This document shows positions 49,723-57,912 of a DNA stretch of 64,000 bases, piece after piece. Origin of the DNA: Streptomyces sp. L-9-10 (GTDB lineage: Bacteria > Actinomycetota > Actinomycetes > Streptomycetales > Streptomycetaceae); the NCBI RefSeq assembly GCF_004151105.1, contig NZ_PHRF01000164.1, positions 51,500 to 115,499 of the forward strand. The letters run 5' to 3'. Position 1 is the stretch's first letter; every line of letters begins with the position of its first letter. Below the pieces are notes generated by a model, which saw only the letters and a program-made list of their open reading frames with translations, ran no database searches and was not told the origin of the DNA. The translations under genes were made by a program, and so were the position numbers.

Positions 49723-50357
49723 GCGAGCGCCTTGCCCACCACCGGCGCCAGCCCCGTCGACCGGCCCACCGCACCCGGATCGCCGCACTGGGCCAGCCAG
49801 TTGGCCAGCATCAGATGCCCGTGTTCGGTGAGGACCGACTCCGGGTGGAACTGCACACCCTCGACGGCCAGTTCACGGTGGCGTACGCCCATGATGATGC
49901 CGTCCGCGGTGCGCGCCGTGACCTCCAGCTCGTCCGGCAGCTTCGCGGGCTCCGCCGCGAGCGAGTGATACCGGGTGGCGGTGAACGGTGAAGGCAGCCC
50001 CGCGAAAACGCCCTTGCCCTCATGCGTGACGAGCGACGTCTTGCCGTGCAGCAGCTCGGGGGCCCGGCCCACGACACCGCCGTACGCCACCGCCATCGAC
50101 TGCATGCCGAGGCAGACCCCGAAGACGGGCACCGCGGTCCCGGCGCAGTGACGCACCATCTCGACGCAGACACCGGCCTGTTCGGGCGTACCGGGCCCGG
50201 GAGAGAGCAGAACCCCGTCGAAGCCGTCCTGGGCGTGAGCGGTCGTCACCTCGTCGTTGCGCAGCACCTCGCACTCGGCGCCGAGCTGGTAGAGGTACTG
50301 GACGAGGTTGAAGACGAAGCTGTCGTAGTTGTCGACGACAAGAATGCGCGCGCTCAT
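49719..50357 (-). CDS. pabA: Glutamine amidotransferase, aminodeoxychorismate/anthranilate synthase component II
   Basis: Class I glutamine amidotransferase supplying ammonia for p-aminobenzoate or anthranilate synthesis, 212 aa. It opens RILVVDNYDSFVFNLVQYL, the family signature. The catalytic triad is visible: Cys in FGVCLGMQS and His-Glu in VQFHPESV. The ATG at 50357 overlaps the stop of the small membrane protein upstream (ATGA). The chorismate-binding partner gene is not in this window. Streptomyces usually name this oriC-proximal copy pabA. Confidence 0.92.
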   Translation of the reverse strand: MSARILVVDNYDSFVFNLVQYLYQLGAECEVLRNDEVTTAHAQDGFDGVLLSPGPGTPEQAGVCVEMVRHCAGTAVPVFGVCLGMQSMAVAYGGVVGRAPELLHGKTSLVTHEGKGVFAGLPSPFTATRYHSLAAEPAKLPDELEVTARTADGIIMGVRHRELAVEGVQFHPESVLTEHGHLMLANWLAQCGDPGAVGRSTGLAPVVGKALA

Positions 50358-50527
50358 CCGGCGGCCCCCGCTCCGTCGACCGTCACGTCGTTGAACGGCA
50401 GCAGCGGCTCCGCCCACGGGAAGACGTACTGGAACAGCACATAGACGACGGCGAGCGCCAACAGGAGCGAGATCGCCGCCCGCAGCCACACGTTGCCCGG
50501 CAGATGCCGCCAGATCCAGCCGTACAT
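50354..50527 (-). CDS. Small membrane protein, 57 aa
   Basis: A short gene starting ATG at 50527 after AAGGGA and ending in the overlap with the pabA start. It opens MYGWIWRHLPGNVWLRAAI and has one strong membrane helix (about 17-38, ending VVYVLFQYVFPWAEP); the last residues are polar. I recall a small conserved protein in this place in Streptomyces. Function unknown. The tight coupling to pabA and the good ribosome site argue that it is real. Confidence 0.8.
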   Translation of the reverse strand: MYGWIWRHLPGNVWLRAAISLLLALAVVYVLFQYVFPWAEPLLPFNDVTVDGAGAAG

Positions 50528-50662
50528 GCTGTCCCTTCCGTCCGGTACCGCGCCAGGCGGTACGGCACCAGACTAAAGGGATCCACCGGCACATGGGCGG
50601 TTCATCGGTCAGCTGCACAGAGGTTCGGGGGTTGCTCTTCGTCACAGGCGCCGGCGCCGGCG

Positions 50663-51430
50663 CTACCCGACCGGCTCCGCGTAGTGCAGATCCACCGTTC
50701 CCGTGTAGCCCGGCAGCGTCTGCTTGTCGCGCTCGTCGACCTTCCAGCCGAGGCCGTACGCCTTGACGTACAGCTGGTAGTTCTGGACCGCCGGGGAGTC
50801 GGTGAGCGCCTTGCGGAGCTTGTCCTGGTCACCAACAGCGGTGATCTTGTAGGGCGGAGAGTAGACGCGGCCCTGGAGGATCAGCGTGTTCCCCACGCAC
50901 CGCACGGCGCTGGTGGAGATCAGCCGCTGGTCCATGACGCGGATGCCCTCGGCACCGCCCTTCCACAGGGCGTTGACGACTGCCTGGAGATCCTGCTGGT
51001 GGATCACGAGGTCATTGGGCTGAGGCTCGGGATAGCCGGGGTTGGCCGTGGCGTTCGGCGGGGCGTCGTCGAGTGTGACGGTGAGTGCCTGACCGGTGAC
51101 CTTCTTGGTACCCGCCGCCTTTTCCAGGGCGTTCAGCCTGGCTTCCTCGGCCGCGGTGGTGCCGTGGTCGCGGCTGACGAGGGCGTCGACGTCACGCCGT
51201 ACCGCCGCGTTGGCGTCGCCCAGTTCGGCGTTCTTGCGGTCGCGCTCGTGGATCAGATCGGACAGCTTGAGCAGCGAGGTGTCCGTACGGATGTTGGTGC
51301 CCTTGGCCGTGTTGAAGCTGGTCACGAAGATCAGCCCGGCGAGGGCGAAGACGGCAGCCGTGAGCAGCCGGACGGGCCGCCTGTTCGGTCGGCGGACCGG
51401 CCCTGGGGGAGAGTCGGCGGAATTGCTCAA
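50663..51430 (-). CDS. DUF881 family protein
   Basis: Membrane-anchored outside protein of unknown function, 255 aa. A helix at about 23-42 follows a basic tail, then a coiled-coil stretch (about 55-110). The DUF881 core has GQALTVTLDDA, NDLVIHQQDLQAVVNALWKG and AEGIRVMDQRLISTSAVRCV. The start appears to be TTG at 51430, with AAGGAGA ten nt before it; no ATG or GTG fits better. It is divergent from crgA. Similar proteins sit next to crgA/division genes in other actinobacteria. Confidence 0.88.
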   Translation of the reverse strand: MSNSADSPPGPVRRPNRRPVRLLTAAVFALAGLIFVTSFNTAKGTNIRTDTSLLKLSDLIHERDRKNAELGDANAAVRRDVDALVSRDHGTTAAEEARLNALEKAAGTKKVTGQALTVTLDDAPPNATANPGYPEPQPNDLVIHQQDLQAVVNALWKGGAEGIRVMDQRLISTSAVRCVGNTLILQGRVYSPPYKITAVGDQDKLRKALTDSPAVQNYQLYVKAYGLGWKVDERDKQTLPGYTGTVDLHYAEPVG

Positions 51431-51572
51431 CGTACCCTTATCTCCTTAGGCGCCGCGGAAGCACTACGCTAACGGACGCCCGGGGGCGGCGGTGTTCCCC
51501 CTGCTCTCCGCCCCGGCACACCGTTTCAGTCCCCCTGCGCGGTCACGCAGCGCATCGACAGGAGAGTCCCTC

Positions 51573-51830
51573 GTGCCGAAGTCACGTATCCGCAAGAAGG
51601 CCGAGTTCACGCCGCCTCCGGCCGCGAAGCAGACGGTCAACCTCAAGCTGACCAATCGGAGCTGGGTTGCCCCGGTCATGCTTGCCCTGTTCCTGATCGG
51701 CCTGGCCTGGATCGTCGTCTTCTATGTGACCGAGGGCGATCTTCCGCTGGAGAGCTTCGGGAACTGGAACATCGTGGTCGGGTTCGGCTTCATCGCCGCC
51801 GGCTTCGGTGTCTCGACCCAGTGGAAGTAG
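51573..51830 (+). CDS. crgA: Cell division protein CrgA
   Basis: Small two-helix membrane protein that controls Z-ring formation in sporulating actinomycetes, 85 aa. GTG at 51573 after GGAGA gives the usual length. It opens VPKSRIRKKAEFTPPP, a CrgA hallmark, and has helices at about 32-52 (VAPVMLALFLIGLAWIVVF) and about 62-80. In Streptomyces CrgA couples septation to aerial growth and interacts with FtsZ control. The terminator shared with the rhomboid gene lies at 51975-52018. Confidence 0.95.
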   Translation: MPKSRIRKKAEFTPPPAAKQTVNLKLTNRSWVAPVMLALFLIGLAWIVVFYVTEGDLPLESFGNWNIVVGFGFIAAGFGVSTQWK

Positions 51831-51866
51831 CGGGTCCACCACCCCGCCGTCAAGCTCCGCCCCTAC

Positions 51867-52067
51867 TTATCCACAGCGTTGTCCACAGCAGGGGAAAAGG
51901 TCAGACGATCTGTGGATAACTCCACGGGACGTTGACGCCGGTGTGACTACTTCCGCCATTCTGATGACACGCTCGCCCCTTGTCGCTGCTGGTCAAACCC
52001 ACATCAGCGACAAGGGGCACGCACGTTCCCCACAGGATGCACAAGATCCGCCACACACTGTGGACAA
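51867..52067. other. Cluster of four DnaA boxes
   Basis: TTATCCACA (51867-51875), TTGTCCACA (51879-51887), TGTGGATAA (51911-51919, reverse) and TGTGGACAA (52059-52067, reverse) all match DnaA boxes, with a weaker TTCCCCACA at 52027-52035. They lie in the 271-bp gap between crgA and the rhomboid gene. Such off-origin clusters in Streptomyces can titrate DnaA. Confidence 0.75.
51975..52018. terminator. 14-bp stem terminator between crgA and rhomboid
   Basis: GCCCCTTGTCGCTG (51975-51988) pairs perfectly with CAGCGACAAGGGGC (52005-52018) over 16 nt. Both flanking genes converge on it. Confidence 0.8.
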
Positions 52068-52101
52068 CTGTGGAGTACGGGCCGTCCTCACCAGGTCACG
52101 C

Positions 52102-53013
52102 TCAGGTGAGTGAGACGGTTCTGGCCACGATGGTCACGACCGTCGCCACCAGCACCAGCGCGCAGGTCCCGTACTGCACGAGGGCCCGCCGCTCGCGAGG
52201 CGCGTGCACCATCCCTATGGCGACCACCACGCCCGCCACCAGCCCGCCGACATGCGCCTCCCAGGCGATGTTGGACCAGGTGAAGGTGAAGAGCAGATTC
52301 AGCGCCAGCAGGACGAGGACCGGCCGCATGTCGTAGTTGAGCCGCCGCATCAGTACGACGGTCGCGCCGAGGAGCCCGAAGATCGCGCCGGAGGCGCCCA
52401 GCGAGGGCTGGTTCGGCGCGGCGATGAGATACGTGAGCGCGCTGCCGGCCAGCCCGGAGAGCAGATAGAGCGCCAGGAAACGGACGCGGCCGAGGGCGGC
52501 CTCCAGCGGGCCGCCGAGCCACCACAGCCCGAGCATGTTGAAGGCGATGTGCCAGATCTCCTGGTGCAGGAACATGGCGGTGACCAGCCGGTACCACTCA
52601 CCGTCCGCGACGCCGACGACCCGGCCGAGGCCGGGACTGTAGGCGTAACCGATGAGGTCGAGATCCTCGACGAGCCGATGCCGGTCGCCCACCGCGAGGA
52701 CGGCGACGAACACCGCGACATTGATGCCCAGCAGGATCTTGGTGATCAGCCGGGGGTCGGCCGCGACCGTGCCGCCGGCGAGGGTGCGCGGCTGGTTGGC
52801 GGTCGCTCCGTGTCCCGTACCCGAACCCTGCCGGACGCATTCCGGGCACTGGAAGCCGACAGAGGCACTGATCATGCACTCGGGGCAGATGGGGCGCTCG
52901 CAGCGCGTGCAGCGTATGCCCGTCTCCCGGTCCGGATGCCGGTAACAGCTGGGCGTGCCTTCGGTGACGGCAGGCTGGTCCTGGCCTCCGTGGCCGCCTG
53001 GCGGGTGGTCCAT
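52102..53013 (-). CDS. Rhomboid intramembrane serine protease with N-terminal zinc-binding domain
   Basis: Membrane protease, 303 aa. Residues 22-62 have four Cys pairs and a His (CYRHPDRETGIRCTRCER ... CPECV), a zinc B-box-like ribbon. Helices begin near 90. The catalytic Ser lies in GASGAIFG and the His in AWEAHVGGLVAGV; the oxyanion region HIAFNMLGLWWLG is typical. Substrates are unknown. It lies between the crgA terminator and ppiA. Confidence 0.93.
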   Translation of the reverse strand: MDHPPGGHGGQDQPAVTEGTPSCYRHPDRETGIRCTRCERPICPECMISASVGFQCPECVRQGSGTGHGATANQPRTLAGGTVAADPRLITKILLGINVAVFVAVLAVGDRHRLVEDLDLIGYAYSPGLGRVVGVADGEWYRLVTAMFLHQEIWHIAFNMLGLWWLGGPLEAALGRVRFLALYLLSGLAGSALTYLIAAPNQPSLGASGAIFGLLGATVVLMRRLNYDMRPVLVLLALNLLFTFTWSNIAWEAHVGGLVAGVVVAIGMVHAPRERRALVQYGTCALVLVATVVTIVARTVSLT

Positions 53014-53113
53014 CGGTCCCCTCGGTCCTCGTGACGGCGGACGGTGCCCGGCACGGCACAGCGCACCGCCCCGCCCGTCCGGTATGTAACCACTACGGAC
53101 GGGCAGGGCGGGA

Positions 53114-53134
53114 GGTTCCCCGAACCGGGGAACC
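53114..53134 (-). terminator. Hairpin after the cyclophilin gene
   Basis: GGTTCCCC (53114-53121) pairs with GGGGAACC (53127-53134), 18 bp past the ppiA stop on the minus strand. Confidence 0.6.
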
Positions 53135-53151
53135 GGACAGCGCGCGAGCGG

Positions 53152-53679
53152 TCAGCGCGTCTCGACGACGACCGATTCGATCACGACCTCCTGCAGCGGG
53201 CGGTCGGTGCGCGGGTTGGTCTGGGCGCCGCCGATGGCGTCCACGACCTTCTTGCCGGCCTCGCTGGTGACCTCACCGAAGATGGTGTGCTTGCGGTTCA
53301 GCCAGGAGGTCGGCGCCAGGGTGATGAAGAACTGCGAGCCGTTGGTCCCCGGGCCCGCGTTGGCCATCGCCAGCAGGTACGGCTTGTCGAAGGAGAGGTC
53401 CGGGTGGAACTCGTCCTCGAACTGGTAGCCGGGGCCACCGGTGCCGTTGCCCAGCGGGTCCCCGCCCTGGATCATGAAGCCGCTGATCACACGGTGGAAG
53501 ACCGTGCCGTCGTACAGCCTGTCCGTGGTCTTCTGACCGGTCTCCGGGTTGACCCACTCCCGCTCGCCCTGCGCGAGCTCGACAAAGTTCTTGACCGTCT
53601 TCGGCGCGTGGTTCGGCAGGAGCCGGACCTCGATGTCGCCGTGGTTGGTCTTCAGGGTGGCGTAAAGCTGCTCGGCCAC
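53152..53679 (-). CDS. ppiA: Cyclophilin-type peptidyl-prolyl cis-trans isomerase
   Basis: Cytosolic prolyl isomerase, 175 aa. Active-site markers FHRVISGFMIQGGDP (catalytic Arg and Gln), GPGTNGSQFFITLAP and HTIFGEV are intact. No signal peptide. GGCAGATCG precedes the ATG; a weak ribosome site. Cyclophilin genes lie next to crgA and the rhomboid in several actinobacteria, without a known functional reason. Confidence 0.95.
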   Translation of the reverse strand: MAEQLYATLKTNHGDIEVRLLPNHAPKTVKNFVELAQGEREWVNPETGQKTTDRLYDGTVFHRVISGFMIQGGDPLGNGTGGPGYQFEDEFHPDLSFDKPYLLAMANAGPGTNGSQFFITLAPTSWLNRKHTIFGEVTSEAGKKVVDAIGGAQTNPRTDRPLQEVVIESVVVETR

Positions 53680-54083
53680 GATCTGCCTTCCGTAAGTCTT
53701 CTCTGACTCTCACGATCCTCGCACGGAAGGCGTGATCGCCGCCCGGCCGCTGCCCTCGAACGTGCTTTACGCCCGTCTTGGTGCGGTTTCGGGGCCGGAT
53801 GGAGGCGGTGGAAGACAGAAGGGTTCAGGGCAGCCGAAAGCGAGCAGTCGCGGAGAAGGCGGTGTGGTCACGCCGGAACCCGCGCATGCTGGAGGGAAGC
53901 GCGACATCGTCGTCCGTCGATACGTACCAGAATCTACGCGGAGGACCGCGATGTCCGGGCATCACCCGCGTCGCCTTTCATGACCCGGATGCCCGCAACG
54001 CATGCCGAGACCGAGCCCGACAGGCATGATCTCGAAAAGGGTGGATAGGCGAAATACGGAACGCCACCGAGGAGGATGATCCT
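53680..54083. promoter_or_regulatory. Gene-free spacer between ppiA and DUF5324 gene
   Basis: About 400 bp. Short ORFs occur on the plus strand but start poorly and show no recognisable homology. CGGGCATC (53956-53963) is inverted as GATGCCCG (53988-53995), a loose hairpin. GAGGAGG before 54084 is the ribosome site of the next gene. Promoters of both flanking genes must lie here. Confidence 0.45.
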
Positions 54084-54794
54084 GTGACCCGCATGGACAG
54101 CGTGCGCGCCGCTACCGGTTCGGCGAAGGAGAGCGTGCAGCACGCCGCGGAAGCGGTGGCCCCTTACGCCGGCTCGGCCAAGGAACAGGCCGCTCTGGCC
54201 AAGGAACAGGCCGCGCTCTACGCCCGCGAGGCGCGTGTACGGCTCGCGCCGACAGTATCGAAGGCCGCTCAGCAGGCTCGTGTTCAGTACGGCGCCCATG
54301 TGGCGCCCCGGGTACCCCCAAAGGTCGATGAAGCCGCTCACCGCGCCGCGGTGGGCACTCGTCAGGCCGCCCGTCAGGCGGCGGATTACACAGTGCCGCG
54401 CGTGAACCAGGCGATGGCCACCGCACGGCCGGTGGCCGGACAGGCCGCGGCACGTTCAGCGGCCGCCCTGGCCGCTCTGCGCGGACAGGTCACGGCGAAA
54501 GAGATCCAGAAGCTGGTGAGGAAGCACGAGCGGCGGGCCAGGGCCGGCCGCGTGGCCAAGGGCCTGGCGGTCCTCGGCGTGCTGGCCGGTGGGGCTTTCG
54601 CCGCCTGGAAGTGGTGGGACAAGCAGGCGAATCCGGACTGGCTCGTGGAGCCGCCGGCCGCTACCGAGGTCTCGGAGCGTGGTCCGCTGACGTCCGTGGA
54701 CGGCAGCCATGTGGTCGATCCGCTGGATCCGGAGGTCCAGGCGAAGCAGGCCGAGGCCGAGGCGTCGGAGAACGACCGGGACGACCGCCCCTGA
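54084..54794 (+). CDS. DUF5324 family protein (Ala-rich, single membrane helix)
   Basis: Protein of unknown function, 236 aa, GTG start with GAGGAGG upstream. The N-terminal 130 residues are Ala/Gln/Arg-rich amphipathic repeats (AAEAVAPYAGSAKEQAALAK), like apolipoprotein or LEA-type helices. A helix at about 155-175 (VAKGLAVLGVLAGGAFAAWK) may cross the membrane. The end is acidic, with EASENDRDDRP. This pattern matches the Streptomyces DUF5324 family as I recall. Confidence 0.78.
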   Translation: MTRMDSVRAATGSAKESVQHAAEAVAPYAGSAKEQAALAKEQAALYAREARVRLAPTVSKAAQQARVQYGAHVAPRVPPKVDEAAHRAAVGTRQAARQAADYTVPRVNQAMATARPVAGQAAARSAAALAALRGQVTAKEIQKLVRKHERRARAGRVAKGLAVLGVLAGGAFAAWKWWDKQANPDWLVEPPAATEVSERGPLTSVDGSHVVDPLDPEVQAKQAEAEASENDRDDRP

Positions 54795-55053
54795 TCGCAC
54801 GGACCACGGAGATCACTGACCGGGCGTGGCACTCGCCGCGCCTGTAGTCCTTGTCGTCCGCGCGCTCGCCGTCCGCACTCGAACCGTGTGCGTACGTGCT
54901 GTTCGCGCTCTTGCTGATCGCGTACTCGCTGTTCGCGCTCTTGCTGATGTACTCGCTGTCCGCGTCGTCCTCGTCGCGCCACCGGCGTACGGGGCTCGGC
55001 GACGGGCGCACCGGAGGTGAGGGGCGCCGGGAGACCGCGGGGTTCCCGGCGCC
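54795..55053. repeat. Spacer with a 30-bp-period repeat (21-bp copies)
   Basis: GCTGTTCGCGCTCTTGCTGAT occurs at 54898-54918 and exactly again at 54928-54948; a third copy decays at 54957. Read one way it gives a hydrophobic helix twice, the other way a Ser/Asn repeat. Neither frame has a convincing start, so I call the spacer non-coding. Confidence 0.7.
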
Positions 55054-55425
55054 TCACGCCGCGACGAGTGCCGCGTCGGCGGCGTACGCGCTCACCTGCG
55101 CCGCGCGGGCATCTGCCTCGCTCGGCACGGTCGCCGGCAGATGACGGACCGAAGGTGACGAACCGTGCGCCTCCGCGTGGATACGCTGCTTGATCGTGGG
55201 CGGCAGCGACCGGCCGCGTGGCAGCGACCTGGGTACGGTCGCCCTGGCCGGAGCGGCCTTGGCGACGTAGTGCGCGGCGGCGGGTGCCGGCGCGGGCTGC
55301 TCGGCCGGCTGCTGCACGGCGTTGCCGGCGGCCGCGGCCGGGGCGGTCAGCCCCAGGGAGGCGAGCACCGCGAAGAACGCGGTGATGAAGACAGTCCACA
55401 GTTTCTTGACCTTGAAGGCGGCCAT
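55054..55425 (-). CDS. Secreted small protein (DUF6344-like)
   Basis: Exported protein of 123 aa. A basic start MAAFKVKKLW, a hydrophobic stretch (about 11-28) and AAA cleavage region make a signal peptide. The mature part is Ala/Pro-rich, then basic with TIKQRIHAEAHGSSPS. No catalytic motif. I recall similar Streptomyces proteins grouped as DUF6344. GAGGGG precedes the ATG. Confidence 0.7.
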   Translation of the reverse strand: MAAFKVKKLWTVFITAFFAVLASLGLTAPAAAAGNAVQQPAEQPAPAPAAAHYVAKAAPARATVPRSLPRGRSLPPTIKQRIHAEAHGSSPSVRHLPATVPSEADARAAQVSAYAADAALVAA

Positions 55426-55906
55426 GACCCCTCGCTTTCGGGTTGGGCGGTTTACATACCTTCCTTATGATGTGGACGCATCTTGAGAATCCACGGAGCT
55501 ACGCCGCCGTCCGGCAGTTCTTCGGATGAACACCACTCGTACGGTCCAACCGACCCCGCGTAATCGCGGGGCGGAGCGCGCCCGAAGCCGCATCTGAAGC
55601 AGTGCTTCCGCGCCGCCGACCGACCTGTACAAGCGCACGTCAGCGCCCTTTCACCGACTCCGCCCCGCTCTCTTCGCCGGCCGAGGCACGACTTCCGCGC
55701 CGCCGCCACCCGGAACGATCGCCGCCGCGCGGGGGCCACCGCCTGCTCGGCCTCGCGGATCACCCGCCTGCCGCCCAGGGCGCGCCGTATCGGCACAAAC
55801 CGGAAAAGCTGATGTCTGGACCGCCGCTCGGCCCGCTCCCCGGACCGCCGCTCGGCCGCCCCTTCCCGGCAGACCTTCCCGGCAGAAGAGAAAGAGAGAG
55901 AACGCC
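55426..55906. promoter_or_regulatory. Gene-free spacer before the secreted hydrolase
   Basis: About 480 bp divergent spacer. Overlapping ORFs of Arg/Pro-rich composition are present on both strands without a ribosome site or homology. AGAAAGAGAGAGAACGCC before 55907 gives a purine-rich but weak ribosome site. No operator stands out. Confidence 0.4.
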
Positions 55907-56884
55907 ATGACGCTGCGCCTGTCCCGAGAGCTCATACGTTCGCGGCCCGTCGCCGCCCTCGCCTCCGTGTGCTCCGTGGCGGCGCTCGCCGCGCCCGCGC
56001 CCGCCATCGCCGGTGGCGCTTCCACCAGTTCGGGCAAGGGCGGCATAGCCAAGCCGACCGTGGTGCTGGTGCACGGCGCGTTCGCCGACGCCTCAGGATG
56101 GGACGGGGTGGTGGAGCGGCTTCAGCGCGACGGCTATCCCGTCATAGCCCCCGCGAACCCGCTGCGCGGGCTGGCCAGTGACTCCGCCTACATCGCCAGC
56201 GTCCTCAAGAGCGTCAAGGGACCGGTCATCCTCGCCGGCCATTCCTACGGCGGTGCGGTGATCGGCGAGGCCGCCGCCGGCAACCGCGACGTCAAGGCAC
56301 TCGTCTACATCTCGGCGTTCATGCCCGACAAGGGGGAGACCCTCGGGGCGCTGGGCGCGAAGTTCCGCGGCAGCGAGCTCGGTCCGGCGCTCAGACAGGT
56401 GCCGTTCCAGGACGGCGACGGCACGACGGGCACCGATCTGTACATCAAGCCCGACAAGTTCCACCAGGTCTTCGCCGCGGACCTCGCGGCGTCCACCGCC
56501 GCACAGATGTCCGCCACCCAGCGCCCGATCAGCGCCACGGCCTTCACCGAGAAGGCCCGCGGCGCCGCCTGGAAGTCCATCCCGTCGTGGTTCCTGGTCG
56601 CCACCGAGGACCGGGCGATAGCCCCGGATCTGGAGCGCTTCGAGGCCAAACGGTCGGGCTCCCACACCATCGAGGTGAACTCCTCGCACGTGGCGATGAT
56701 CTCTCACCCCGGCACCGTCACCAGCCTCATCCTCGACGCCATACGCACCGAGGCCTCCGGCACCCCGTCCCTGGCCACGACGGGCAGTACGACGAGCGCC
56801 ACCGGCCTCATCGGCGTCGGCGCGATCGTCGCGGGCGTGGGCCTGATCGTGGCCGTACGCAGGCACCAGGCACGCGACCGCTGA
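55907..56884 (+). CDS. Secreted alpha/beta hydrolase with LAxTG sortase-E sorting signal
   Basis: Exported hydrolase, 325 aa. A signal peptide at 1-36 ends near APAIAGG. The alpha/beta fold starts PTVVLVHGAFADASGWD (oxyanion HG), has the nucleophile elbow GHSYGG, and a candidate catalytic His in NSSHVAMISHP. The C-terminus reads LATTG at 289-293, then a Gly-rich hydrophobic helix and a basic end: the three parts of a sortase signal, in the LAxTG form used by class E enzymes. Wall anchoring by the sortases at 47477-49722 is thus likely. Family members cleave esters; substrate unknown. Confidence 0.85.
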   Translation: MTLRLSRELIRSRPVAALASVCSVAALAAPAPAIAGGASTSSGKGGIAKPTVVLVHGAFADASGWDGVVERLQRDGYPVIAPANPLRGLASDSAYIASVLKSVKGPVILAGHSYGGAVIGEAAAGNRDVKALVYISAFMPDKGETLGALGAKFRGSELGPALRQVPFQDGDGTTGTDLYIKPDKFHQVFAADLAASTAAQMSATQRPISATAFTEKARGAAWKSIPSWFLVATEDRAIAPDLERFEAKRSGSHTIEVNSSHVAMISHPGTVTSLILDAIRTEASGTPSLATTGSTTSATGLIGVGAIVAGVGLIVAVRRHQARDR

Positions 56885-56913
56885 CCCCCGAGCCGCCGCG
56901 AACCCGGAGGTGG

Positions 56914-57912
56914 TTACTCCCTCGCCCCGAGTCTGCCGCGGTTGTGCAGGACGTACAGGAACGCCAGGGACGGGACGATGAGGAGCACGGCGGCGCCGGC
57001 GACGCCCACGAGCACCCACAGGGTGGGCGTGGGCGAGGCGGCTTCGGAGATGCTCAGGTGAGTACCCAGCAGGTACGGGTACTGCGCGACCCCCCATCCG
57101 CAGACGACGGCGGCCACCGCCAGGGCCGCCGGCATGCGCAGCGCACCGGTTCTTCCCGTCTTGAGCAGGAAGAGAGTGGCCAGGCCGCTCAGGGCGGAGA
57201 TGATGAGCAGCGGCAGTCCGCGGTGGCTCAGCTCGTGGAACAGCCGCGGCGAGTCGGCCTGGAGCACGAAGATCCCGGCCAGGCCGACCAGGCCGGTGAC
57301 GGCTCCGGCGAGCAGCGCGCGCCGGCTGAACCACGCTTCGAGTGCGGGGCTCCCCGTCTGCCGCGCGGCGGCCGTCAGGAACACCGCGGCCAGGTAGGAG
57401 CAGACCAGGACCGCCAGTACGCCACCGAGCACGGACGTCGGGTTGAGCCAGCTGCCGAGGGGATCGCCCTTCCCGCCGGCCGGTACCCGTCCGGACGCGA
57501 TCGCCCCGGCCAGGCTTCCGAAGCAGTACGGGGTGACCACCGAGGACAGCGCGAAGAACACTCCGTAGACCCGCTGCTCCGGGGTACGCATCGACTCCTT
57601 GCGGAACGCGAAGCCCGCCCCGCGCAGCACGATGCCGAGCGCGGCCAGCCCCAGGGGGATGTACAGCGTCGTGGTGATGGCGGCGAAGGCCGCGGGGAAA
57701 CCGCTCCACAGCACGACGAGGCAGTAGATCAGCCAGGTGTGGTTGGCCTCCCAGACAGGCCCGACCGTCAGGTCGATCAGATGGCGGGACCGGCTGCCAC
57801 GCGCCGCTCCGCCGCCGGTCAGGTCCCAGAAACCGGCGCCGAAGTCGGCGCCGCCGAAGAGCGCGTAGGCGATGACGCCGACGAACAGGATGACCGCGAT
57901 GGCATCGCTCAT
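56914..57912 (-). CDS. cydB: Cytochrome bd-type oxidase subunit II
   Basis: Membrane subunit of a quinol-oxygen oxidoreductase, 332 aa, with about eight helices. It opens AVILFVGVIAYALFGGADFG, the CydB hallmark, and has GPVWEANHTWLIY and VNTV-like pore segments. The ATG at 57912 overlaps the cydA stop (ATGA). No cydCD assembly genes follow in the window; they may be elsewhere. Confidence 0.92.
   Translation of the reverse strand: MSDAIAVILFVGVIAYALFGGADFGAGFWDLTGGGAARGSRSRHLIDLTVGPVWEANHTWLIYCLVVLWSGFPAAFAAITTTLYIPLGLAALGIVLRGAGFAFRKESMRTPEQRVYGVFFALSSVVTPYCFGSLAGAIASGRVPAGGKGDPLGSWLNPTSVLGGVLAVLVCSYLAAVFLTAAARQTGSPALEAWFSRRALLAGAVTGLVGLAGIFVLQADSPRLFHELSHRGLPLLIISALSGLATLFLLKTGRTGALRMPAALAVAAVVCGWGVAQYPYLLGTHLSISEAASPTPTLWVLVGVAGAAVLLIVPSLAFLYVLHNRGRLGARE

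Noticed and set aside
53778..54029. 83-codon open frame before the DUF5324 gene
   Set aside because: No ribosome site, no recognisable domain, and other frames overlap it equally well.
54661..55011. 116-codon minus-strand frame with ISKSANS repeats
   Set aside because: Half of it is antisense to the DUF5324 gene, and the rest is the 30-bp repeat. No good start.
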